Below are positions 10,763-20,103 of a DNA stretch of 32,291 nucleotides, one piece after another; position 1 is the stretch's first letter; the number at the start of each line of letters is the position of its first letter. The stretch spans positions 1 to 32,291 of the forward strand of contig CAXKVV010001233.1 in NCBI GenBank assembly GCA_964058805.1, given 5' to 3'. The notes under the pieces are model-generated. The model saw only the letters and a program-made list of their open reading frames with translations, had not been told where the DNA came from and made no database searches. A program made the translations under genes and the position numbers. The stretch comes from Schoenoplectus triqueter (Eukaryota > Streptophyta > Magnoliopsida > Poales > Cyperaceae).

Positions 10763-10803
<41 letters not shown>
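10763..10803. repeat. (TA)n microsatellite between array elements C and D
   Basis: About 40 bp of TA dinucleotides, the only sequence separating two foldback elements. Confidence 0.95.
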
Positions 10804-10807
<4 letters not shown>

Positions 10808-11190
10808 GGCTATAGTGCTTTGCAAAGCACAAGAGCGTTGTGTGATTTAAAAATAATAATAGATCGAAACCGCTCAATCTAATCTCCATATCAAAATCTA
10901 TTAGTAAACCAAATTTTATATTTTTTGAAATTCATTTGCTATTTTTTGGATAGGGGGGAAATCGTCATTTTTGGATGAACCAGAATTCTTAGATCAAGTC
11001 ATTTTCTCCTCATCAGAAAAATAGCAAAAAAATCTAAAAAAATATATAATTTGGTTTACTAATAGATTTTGACATGAAGATTAGATTAAATGGTTCGGAT
11101 CGATTATTTCTGACTTAAAATTAAAAATAGAGCGCAAAACACACAACGCCTCTGTGCTTTATAAAACATCATAGTCAAAACTATATATAT
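10802..11190. mobile_element. Foldback element D of the array
   Basis: The left end TAATTAGGCTATAGTGCTTT (from 10802) and AGAGCGTTGTGTG pair imperfectly with CACACAACGCCTCTGTGC and the right tip CATAGTCAAAACTATATA (to about 11190). Inner arms pair better: TCTCCATATCAAAATCTATT with AATAGATTTTGACATGAAGA, and TAGTAAACCAAATT with AATTTGGTTTACTA. TGCTTTGCAAAGCA just inside the left end forms a small hairpin. No coding capacity. Confidence 0.8.
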
Positions 11191-11743
11191 ATAAGAAGGA
11201 AGAAATACCAGCATAATTAAGTTTACTGTTGGCTGATTTATTAATTAATTGAAACCAGTGTCTTGTGTCAGTGACTTTGGTATGATAAAACATGTAGGAG
11301 TGGCGAGACATGCGGTATCTCCATATTATCTCCATATCGCTGCAAAGAGCATATACGTATACTTGACCAAGTACAAAACAACAAAAAATAAAATTGTCGT
11401 GTCCGAACTCCCGAAAACAATTAGATAATATATATCAAATCTATTACTTGATAATCTTATCATTTTTTGCCTAATTTAACGATCAAGGCGAGCTATATAA
11501 CAGTTTCCGTTTTAGTGAGTACGTAGATATTAATTAACTTGAAATTTTAAATTTTAAATCGGTCATATTAACCAATGAAACTTTTTGATAGAGAAATTTA
11601 TAGTGAATCAGACGCACATATCCATGAGCCATTGATTAAACCATCACACATGTTTGTGACCGAAAGAGTCTGATTTGCAAATGCCAAACAAAACAAATAC
11701 AAATATATATAACCCAAATTAACTAGGTGCAGTTTTGAGAGAG
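11191..11743. other. Intergenic DNA, no gene seen
   Basis: AT-rich sequence between the foldback array and the SINE. No open frame, inverted repeat or RNA gene was recognised. Confidence 0.5.
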
Positions 11744-11750
11744 AAAGACA

Positions 11751-11899
11751 AAGTTATCACGGATGATACGGTCTAGTGGTAGTGACATTGTATCTCATTA
11801 TGGAGATCTAGGATCAAACTCCAGCAAAGACCAAGTTGGAATTAGATTTAGAAAGGGTGTGTGTGAGTTGTGTTTGCGGCTTGTAATAATAATAATAAA
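11751..11899 (+). mobile_element. tRNA-derived SINE with short target duplication
   Basis: The 5' part looks like a tRNA promoter region. GGTCTAGTGGTAGTG (from about 11770) fits a polymerase III A box, and GGATCAAACTCC (11811-11822) fits a B box about 30 bp downstream. The 3' end is GCGGCTTGTAATAATAATAA plus an A-run, a typical plant SINE tail. AAAGACA occurs just before (11744-11750) and just after (11900-11906), a plausible target duplication. The element is about 150 bp and non-coding. It is a degenerate pol III-type element rather than a functional tRNA, since the acceptor arms do not pair. Confidence 0.7.
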
Positions 11900-12040
11900 A
11901 AAGACAGCCCCTGAAAAGCTGTTGAATGCAATTGCAATTGATTCCTCCGCGTGCATCATATCTTAGTGTACTCCAGCCTCCAAGAAAGAAAAAAAATATC
12001 TATTTTTTTGTCTGGGAAGTAAAAAAAGAAGAGAAAAGTA

Positions 12041-12283
12041 CTAATTAGCCAGAAAAAAAGGTGAGATAGTACGAGGCATGCATTCAACAAATGAAGCAGA
12101 TGCCTGATCACAAGGGGAGTCGGCAGCATGTGTTGAGTTGCATTGTTTATAGGATGCCCTTGTAAAGTAGCAAGAACCATCCCCAGCATAGATCTTGAGG
12201 GGACCATCTCGGAGGCTTCTTCCTTTTTCTGATGCACATACATATATTTTTGTGGGTATAATTATTAGAAGAAACGTAGGATA
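12041..12283 (-). other. Minus-strand open frame with cysteines every ten residues (possible exon)
   Basis: On the minus strand this 80-codon frame ends in TAG (complement at 12041-12043) and has no useful ATG, so it could only be a 3' exon or remnant. A possible splice acceptor, TATGTATGTGCATCAG, lies at its upstream side (about 12230-12245). The central part is GC-richer than the surroundings and reads protein-like: KIYAGDGSCYF, then KQCNS, SPCDQ and VECMPR. Cysteines fall at codons 38, 48, 58 and 68, an exact ten-residue spacing. A second frame (11956-12243) is also open over this stretch, so openness alone is weak evidence. I do not recognise a family. It could be a cysteine-rich peptide exon or chance. 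Confidence 0.2.
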
Positions 12284-12730
12284 TTATAGGTATTGTACTG
12301 TTTTATATTTATTGGATATATGTAGGGACATACAGGATTTTGATGAGGAAAGCAATTATTAAATTGTAAGAGCTTATCCGGTTTGAATTCATTAACTAAT
12401 CATATACTAAATAAATAATAATAATTTAATATATATTCTTATCTAATAAAAAATTATTAAAATAATAATATTTTATATATTAAAAATAACAACAAAAGAA
12501 AACTCAAAATAATAGATAATCAAGTTGATAAAGGGTTCGCTCAACCTTGGATCCGTCCCTGGATATATGTGTATCCGAGTTGGCTCAAGGTAAAGTCTAC
12601 CCAACATCCATTCATCTATTTTTTTTTACATTTTTTTATTACAACCAATTGAATGTTGGTACTTGATAATCTAGAAAAAAAAATCATTGATCATATTCTC
12701 AAACACCAACAGATTAAAATCAGAACTATT
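12284..12730. other. Intergenic DNA, no gene seen
   Basis: AT-rich sequence with a GGATCCGTCCCTGG motif at about 12549, reminiscent of element ends but without a partner that I could find. Confidence 0.45.
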
Positions 12731-12734
12731 AAAT

Positions 12735-13310
12735 CTTAATATCGGAGAAATAACATTTCAATATCTAATATATCAAGTCATATTTTAAACTTCAAAATTT
12801 ATATTTGAACGATAATCAGAATATAAATAAGCATTTATATATGAATCTCGATATTTTAAAACTGAATATCTCAAGTCTTAACACAAAAAATACGATATCT
12901 TAATATCTAATATTACAAATCATACTTTTGAACTTAAAAAATTTTATTTAGATGACAATTAGAATATGAACAAGTATTTATACTTGAACTTCATTGGCCT
13001 AAAACTGAACGTCCTAAGTCTTAACACGAGTAATACAGTATTTTAATATCTAATATTATAAGTCATATTTTAAACTTAAAATTTATATTTGGGTGGCCAT
13101 CAGGATATGGACAAATCTCTGTATCTAAATCTTAATGTGCTAAAATCGAATGTCCAAAGTATTAACAAACAAAAAATGATGTCTTAATACTCAATATTAC
13201 AATTATTTACAAGACATACTTTTGAACTTGAAATTTATATTTGAACGGCCATCAAAATATGAATAAGTCTATATACCTAAACTATAAAGTCTTAAACTAT
13301 GAATTGACAA
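12735..13310. repeat. Diverged tandem repeat, ~142-bp unit, about four copies
   Basis: The motif ATATCTAATA or a close variant recurs at about 12761, 12903, 13046 and 13187, spacings of 142, 143 and 141 bp. Each is followed by CATACTTTTGAACTT-like, AATTTATATTTGAACG-like and ATCAGAATATGAAT-like segments, and later by AAGTCTTAACAC-like sequence. Copies differ at many positions, so the array is old. No coding frame runs through it. Confidence 0.8.
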
Positions 13311-13379
13311 TAATTATTTACTCTGTTGTTTAAATATCCAGGATAGTTGTATAATTAGATTTCTACTTTGAATATGTCG

Positions 13380-13860
13380 ACAACAATAAGGATTCAATGT
13401 CTGTTTTTACACAAAGACAAAACAATTATATGAAGAAGCCAAATTGCTCACTAGACAATAGTGACTCTTTTGAAACTCTCTAGATCATCCTACGGATGAT
13501 ATTTGAAGTCTTAATACTCTTTTGAAACTCTCTATACCTTTAAAACCTTGAAATACTTTGTTCTAATCTCAAGATTACTTCAGTAAACCTTTAATAGGTT
13601 AGATTACAGTGATTATTGAGTGTTTTCTCATTCGTGAGATTTGTTCTTTCTAGAGATGTTATCCTCATTGTTTTCTTGGCCGACGGTTGCCCGTTTACTT
13701 GGTGTAAGGGATTCAATGTTCATAATTGTACGAACAATTATGATTTTTAGTAACTCGGCGCAATCAACGTTGGTGATTGTGGATTCCGGAGACGTAGCCT
13801 TGTTGTAGCCAAACTCTGTTAATTTTTGTGTTCTTTCTCTCTCTATATATATTATTTTAA
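13380..13860 (+). repeat. LTR-like fragment (Copia style, solo or truncated)
   Basis: The segment TGTGGATTCCGGAGACGTAG, then CCAAACTCTGTTAATTTTTG and TGTTCTTTCTCTC, resembles the 3' part of plant Copia LTRs. An A/T-rich first half starts near TGTCGACAACAATAAGG. No primer-binding site follows and no second copy is found, so at most this is a solo or truncated LTR. Ends are approximate. Confidence 0.4.
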
Positions 13861-13929
13861 TTCTTAATATTGAACTATAAAACTAGCTGAAAGTTATTTT
13901 ATTGTGCATTATTAGTGCTATTAGGAAAA

Positions 13930-14383
13930 CATATCTATTATCTGCATTATCTGAAGGTATCTGATTTAATATCATCCGAATACCTATCTAAAAAATCCCA
14001 TTATATATTTTTTAATTAGATTTTTTGCATACATTATAAATATAACTAATTTTATATAGTGCTGATATATCATTTTTTTTATAATTCATTGATGCTTTTG
14101 AACCATTAAAATAATGATACTTTCTATTTGACATCTATAATTAATATTTTATTTTCATGATTAATAGTACTATAAAAAATAGTACGTAATTATTTTTCAA
14201 TGATATACATAATATTTTTACTCAATATCTGAAAATTATTCGTCTGATATCCAATTTGTATCTGATCCATATCCATATTCATATCCGAAATTATCCCTAT
14301 TCGAATTCATATCCGAAAATTTATAACGGATATGAATATGATAAAGCCATTATCCGTCTATATCTGATCTATTTGCAGCCCTA
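13930..14383. repeat. Degenerate hAT-like MITE, right end at 14383
   Basis: It ends ATTTGCAGCCCTA, the complement of the TAGGGCTGCAAAT type of MITE start. The interior has repeated ATATCCGAA/TTCGGATAT-type words (TCATATCCGAAATTATCC and ATATCCGAAAATTTATAA), and ATCATCCGAATACC lies near 13972. The left end and a target duplication could not be found. Confidence 0.4.
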
Positions 14384-14466
14384 ATTGTTCTGGAACTATA
14401 TTTATAAATTGAATGATATTTATAATGAAATTTTAACATTTTAAGTTTTGAAGTATCCTTTCTTTG

Positions 14467-14467
<1 letters not shown>

Positions 14468-14494
<27 letters not shown>
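14468..14494. repeat. (TA)n microsatellite
   Basis: Uninterrupted AT dinucleotides. No flanking inverted repeat was seen here. Confidence 0.9.
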
Positions 14495-14497
<3 letters not shown>

Positions 14498-14499
14498 TT

Positions 14500-17459
14500 A
14501 TTAAATGCATAAACATTTTATTTTACTAACATGCATGTATTGACATGAACAATATATTTGGTGCCACCATATCTCCAGTGACGAAGCTAAAAGAATCATC
14601 AAGGAGGGTAAAAAAAATCATAACATTTTAATATTTATTACATTGAATTTATCATCATATATTATATGAAAATTAATAGAAATTATCAAGAAATAAATTA
14701 ACTATACTAAATGTTTAAAATAATCTTTAAAAACCATTAGTGCTTGATAATAATAAGTAAAATTTTTTACAAGAGATAATCACATAAACAAATGTTGGGG
14801 AGATGATAGGCACACTATTTTTTAAATGTTATTGCTTAAACACATTATTCTTGCCGATCATTTAATCAAATATTTTTTTAGAAAATAACAACAAATGAAA
14901 AAAAATACAGTAAAATATATGCTTAGCTACAAGATCATTTTCCTTATTTTTCGCAAGTGTTATATCCTATTTTATTTTAAAGTAAATAATTCTATTATTA
15001 AAGAAAATTTAATAATTTAAGGGGAGAACTAATTGTACTAATTAGTATAATTATACATATATCATTGGAATTGGGTTTGGGGCGAGCAATCCCCCAACAA
15101 CAAAAAAAACTCCCTACCACATTCCACATTTTAACTTTCCAGGAGTCAGGGGTAGCTGTGTTCGATTTTTTTTATAAATATCCTTATAATTATATATATA
15201 TTTAGAATAAAATAAAAAATATGTTCGATGAAAAATTTTAAATTTCATCTTCTTTGAAAAAAAAAATCAATTTTTACCTCCCAGATCTGTCAATTCCGCA
15301 GCAAATTTTTTTGTTATGGATTGGATGAATTTTTCATTTTAACCCCCAACTCAATATAAGTTTTTGAAAAAATAATAAGTACGATTTTTTTTTTCATCTT
15401 CATTGAGAACCCACTATTTGAAACATATGGTAATGGAACCCACGACACGATCATTTGTTCCCAACCATAAAATATCTAGCAGCCGAACAAACCCTAAAAT
15501 TGAGCAAGCTTCTTTTAACTCCATGCACATGGTGAGTTTTAAGGCTCGTCTATTCCGGTAAGGCACTTTTTCTCCCAATTGATGATGTCAAATTAATTAT
15601 TTAATCAAAATCGATAATATATCATTAAAAGAGTCAATGCTAATATTATTGTGGGATCCCATCCTATTTTATTAATAAACATCAAACCAATGAATGTGTG
15701 TTGTTATGGAATTGAAACTAGCACCTGTGATAATAAATACAGCAGATATGGAAAATTATTATCAAGAGACCCTTCAAATTTAATTAGCCACTGCATGTGG
15801 GATTACCTTCGCTAAAATTAATGCCCCAAAACGGATCATTTTCCAGAAAAAAAAAATCTAATATAATTAACCACATCTAAATGCCGTTTTAACTCCGCCA
15901 GTGCATTAGTAGAAGATAACGAGATAACGAAACCACATCTAATATATTATGTAATCCTTATTTTTGTGTGCTTTTGATTAGGTGATATGTTGAATCACAT
16001 TTTGTATCGTGAATTGTTATATTTTATATCGTATCGTGTATCGTATTATTAAGATACACTAAACTTGAGTTAAAACAACTAATTAGACACATTGTATTTT
16101 TTCTATTTAAGAATCATTGTAATATAATATTTTATTATATTTATATATAACACTAGCACAACATGCATGCTGTGTGATATGAACACTACTCTTATTATAG
16201 TTCTATGACAATCTAAATAACATAAGTACTAACAAAAAAAATATTTTCTTCCAATCAACCACATATAAATTCAATATATATTTTTAGAATTATATACCAA
16301 ATAAGAATTTAATATACATTTTTATTTAATACATTAGAAAAAATAGTTTTATACTTTTATTCAATATTTTTAGAGTCACTTATTTTCTGGTCAGGATTTA
16401 TTAGCAATTCGCTAAGGATTCGTGCAAATCCCCTCTCCATGGACAAAAAGTGCAGATTCATATCTATTGATTTTGGAATTGTATCGTATTGTAAGATTCA
16501 TATCAATTAGCCTGATACGATTCATAAGATTCGTATCTTAAATCGTAAGATACTTCTATGGTTTGGGTGATACTAATACGATATAACGAGACCATTTTTT
16601 TCCCTTTCATATTTAACTTGTTAAATTTTACAACGTATTTCGCCAAAAATAAAAGAGGAAAAACAAACAAAAGGGCGGGTTTCATGCTCTGATGGATCCA
16701 ACTTCCAAGGTCGCTATCTTGATCGGTTCCCTGTCACTGGGAGTGGTCCCATTGCAGCCAGCCATTAAATGTCAGGTTAGAATAAATACAGGAACTAAAA
16801 TAAAAAATAAGATGAAAAGTGAGCGCTACTAATCATGCTATGCTATTGAGAACCAGACTAATACAGTTGATTAAAGTACTTATTTATCTTTCGCGTAGAA
16901 AGCTACCTGTTAAAATTAGAAATGGTATACATGAAATTAAGAAAACGAGTAAACAAATAAAACCATGTTGATGTGAGCTATTTGAGTATACGATGAAAAG
17001 GGAAGCGATTGGTTTCGAAGAAAAATAGAAAGCAATATTGGGTAAAAATGATACACTGTTATATAAAATTTTCATTTAGCTGTAAATATCTACGTAAATC
17101 TTTTACTCAGTCTTATACAATGAGAATTTCACTTGGAAATTGACCAATTTGATTATATGTTTTCACTAATGTTTTTAGAAGTATTCTACTGTTTTGATTG
17201 TTACAGCAATAACTTTTGGGGTTTGCTTGTGACCTGTAAGGAAAAACCAAAATTAATCATCAAAGTAATTAATGTAACGATACCCGATCCAATATTGTGA
17301 TCTAACGGATAAAATCAATTCAATGTGATCCGCTTCCAGGCGGGGCATGTTTTGGATCCGAATCTGGCAAAGGAGCACAATCAATCACACTGAACTATTC
17401 AACTATTCCGAGGGCAGAACTGTCAATTAACTCTGGTCTCCCCACATTCCCATCCCCCC
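14500..17459. other. Intergenic DNA with scattered repeat debris
   Basis: No gene was recognised. At about 15990-16060 and 16470-16590 the words GTATCGTATCG and CTTAAATCGTAAGATAC recur in both orientations, suggesting the decayed ends of a small element. A GC-richer patch at 16680-16790 carries short open frames in several phases without known similarity. The stretch 15195-15300 resembles 31440-31560 (a TATA run, AATATGTT, AAAAAATCAATTTTTA), so both are probably copies of one dispersed repeat. Confidence 0.45.
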
Positions 17460-17524
17460 CTCTCTCTCTCTTATGATAGCTAGCTACATCATTAGAGTAC
17501 GCGCAAAGTAACCTCACAAGCTCT

Positions 17525-18955
17525 ACCTCAGGCCTCAGCTCACTTGAGATTGAGAGATAGAGGGTGAGACTGAAAGTGAGAGTTAGAGAGAGAGAGAGGC
17601 AGTGCGCAATAAATGTTGCCATTTATCTGAAGGAAGTGATAGAATATAATAGAATATTCAAAACAGAGGAGAGGATCGGAGGAAGAGAGAGAGTTATCTC
17701 TTTGATTGGGGTTCAATCTGCTCTTCTTCTCCGAGTGCTTTTGTTTCGGTTTCGGTAGAGGAGAGGCATATAGAAGGCGCGGTGTTGCTGGAGATCTGGT
17801 AGCGATTTGATCCTCTATTGTTATTCTCAGAGCACACCTGGTGCGAGGCGGTCAGATTTTTTTTCCATTTCTCTGTTTCTTATTGACCCTCTAATATTAT
17901 TTTTTTAACTATAAATTCTATCTCTCAACAAATAGATTCAGGTTTGTGAATGCAAAAATTGTAATTTTTTGTTTCTGTACTTTTCGGTTTAGTCTATTTT
18001 TTCATTTGATTTTGGTTTGTTGTGAAACATTTGAAAGTGTAAACATGTACTGATTGAGGAAAGCTGTTCATTTGTAGAAATAACGGATCCTATGGAACAA
18101 ACACCTTTTTGGAATTCTCTCTTTATATGACTTGTTACCTTAAAGCCATTTTATCCTCTTTATGCATATTGCATTTAATTCGTCTTTTTAACCATTTTAT
18201 CCATTTTATCCTCTGTTTAAATTCGTCTCACTGTATCAGCATAACTATAACGACTTATATGAAGTTAATTTCTGAGTGTGTTTTCTTAATTGTGTTCTTC
18301 CCAGTTAGACGATTACTGTGACTATTTCTTATCTGAACCACATTTAAGTAAAATATTATTTCCTAAGAAAAGCTTATTGGGTTCATCACCAGACAATTTT
18401 TCAACTACTACCCATGTGAATTTTCACTTTTCCTCTTAAAACTCTTTTCAGATAAGATTCTTTTTTCTCAGAGGCTGTAGCCATGGTCTCCCTACATCCC
18501 CATCTCCGTTTCCTGAATAAAGATGCCTACTGTCTCCTTCTATCCCCTATTTCTTTCCATACTGTCTTTTTTCAATTGTTTCTATAAAATTTTAATAATA
18601 TTTAGTTGTTCGATTAATACCCACTTGGATGGGCGCGGTTACATGGAATAATCCCAATTTGATATCCAAATCGAGAACCAATGACAAAATGCTCCCACCT
18701 TTGCCAAGCACTAGGCATTAAAAATTCAAAATTTGTGTTCCCTGCAACATAATGCTTGTGGTTTTTCCTCTGTTTGTCTCTCTCTCTGACTTTTTTTTTT
18801 TTACTGAAACAGAGACCGGATTTATTGGGGCTGTGCCTAAGAGAGAGGAAACAACAGAGCCGAAGAAAAAGTCGAGATTGTACTTCTCTTTTGAAGAGAA
18901 AGCGAGAAAGAGAGAGAGAAAAAGCATTCTGCACATGGTGGTTTGGTTGTTATAG
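17525..18955 (+). promoter_or_regulatory. Putative 5' leader of the NPH3-domain gene
   Basis: GA- and CT-rich sequence (GAGAGTTAGAGAGAGAGAGA near 17578; TTTCGGTTTCGG near 17742) has the look of a plant 5' untranslated leader. An intron-like T-rich stretch follows. At 18812 a good acceptor (a T-run, then TTACTGAAACAG) precedes a second GA-rich stretch, with a possible donor, ATAG before GTCGAT, at 18955/18956. Leader exons joined by an intron would put the transcription start near 17.5 kb. Transcript evidence is needed to confirm this. The short open frames here (17395-17622, 18614-18995) look like by-products of the GA/CT repeats. Confidence 0.4.
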
Positions 18956-19124
18956 GTCGATCTTGGTCATGGACTCATCATGTGCGCTGTTGTAAATTTG
19001 TATAATAGGCTAGCTAAGGTTTGTCAGGCTCTCTGGTTATAGTTGTTTGTCAAGTGAAAAAGGTTCTCTTTTATTTATTGCCATTAATTTGGATTAGTTT
19101 GGGGTAAATTAATCAATTGCAAAG

Positions 19125-20072
19125 ATGAAGTATATGAAGCTCGGATCGAAGCCGGACGTGTTTCAAAATGATGGAAACAATATAAGGTATTTTTTATTTA
19201 TTTTCTTAATACTTGTTGAGATGAAATGATGAATATCGTAATGGAAAAATGAACTGTTTTAATAATTTTATATTTCTAACGAGGTGGTATTAATTAAGGT
19301 AAGGGATCCTTGACAACGGGTTATCCTTAGAATTTTGACAAGAGTTTTTGAATAAATATAAAAAAATCTTAAAAATAGAAAAAAGTTTATAGATATGTTC
19401 TTTTACTTATAGATTTAGTGATTTAAATTTCATACAATTTCATTATTGTTTGATAGTCTATTAAAAACCGTCAAAATATTATGCAATTTGCAATAGTTTT
19501 AATTTAATGGTATTTGATGGACTATCAAATGATAATAAAATTATAAGAAATTTGAATCACCATCAATCTATAAGTAGAAGAACATATCTATAAAAAAAAT
19601 TCTATTTTTAAGATTTTTCATGTTTATTTGAAGAGCCATTGTCACCATTAATTAATTATGTAGTTGCTTTAAGAGTTATATAATTATATTCCCCCGGACC
19701 TACTCATGTGACTTCTGTAGCTAGCTTAATGTCACTTGTTCATCTTGTATATTTTATTGTTTTATAGTATTGAAATGAAATTATTTTATACCTTTGTCTT
19801 AGGTTTGTGGCAACTGAACTAGCCACTGATATAATTGTTACTGTTGGAGAAGTCAAATTTTTCCTACACAAGGTATTGCCAAACTCTCATCTCTTTGAGT
19901 ATGTATTTAATTGTTTCCATTAAGTTAATGTATCATGCATACTGTAAAGGGTTATTCCCTTTTGAGTTTGGCGAAATAGTGCTAACACTTTTATTCTACT
20001 TTTATGGACACGAAATGTTTCTTTACTCATTTGTCATTCCCTTTGTTTCTTTCTTTGATATGTCATTTACAT

Positions 20073-20103
<31 letters not shown>

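Noticed and set aside
12060..12240. microRNA precursor
   Set aside because: The GC-richer patch looked like a candidate, but it does not fold back on itself and contains no mature sequence that I recognise.
14576..15303. Terminal-inverted-repeat element from CAGTGACGAAGCTAA to AATTCCGCAG
   Set aside because: The ends resemble those of a common plant repeat, but they pair poorly and no target duplication was found. Only the similarity between 15195-15300 and 31440-31560 is noted.
18614..18934. 106-codon minus-strand open frame before the NPH3-domain gene
   Set aside because: Much of it is GA/CT repeat read as Arg/Lys/Ser/Leu, other frames over the same stretch are open for the same reason, and it overlaps the likely leader of the plus-strand gene.
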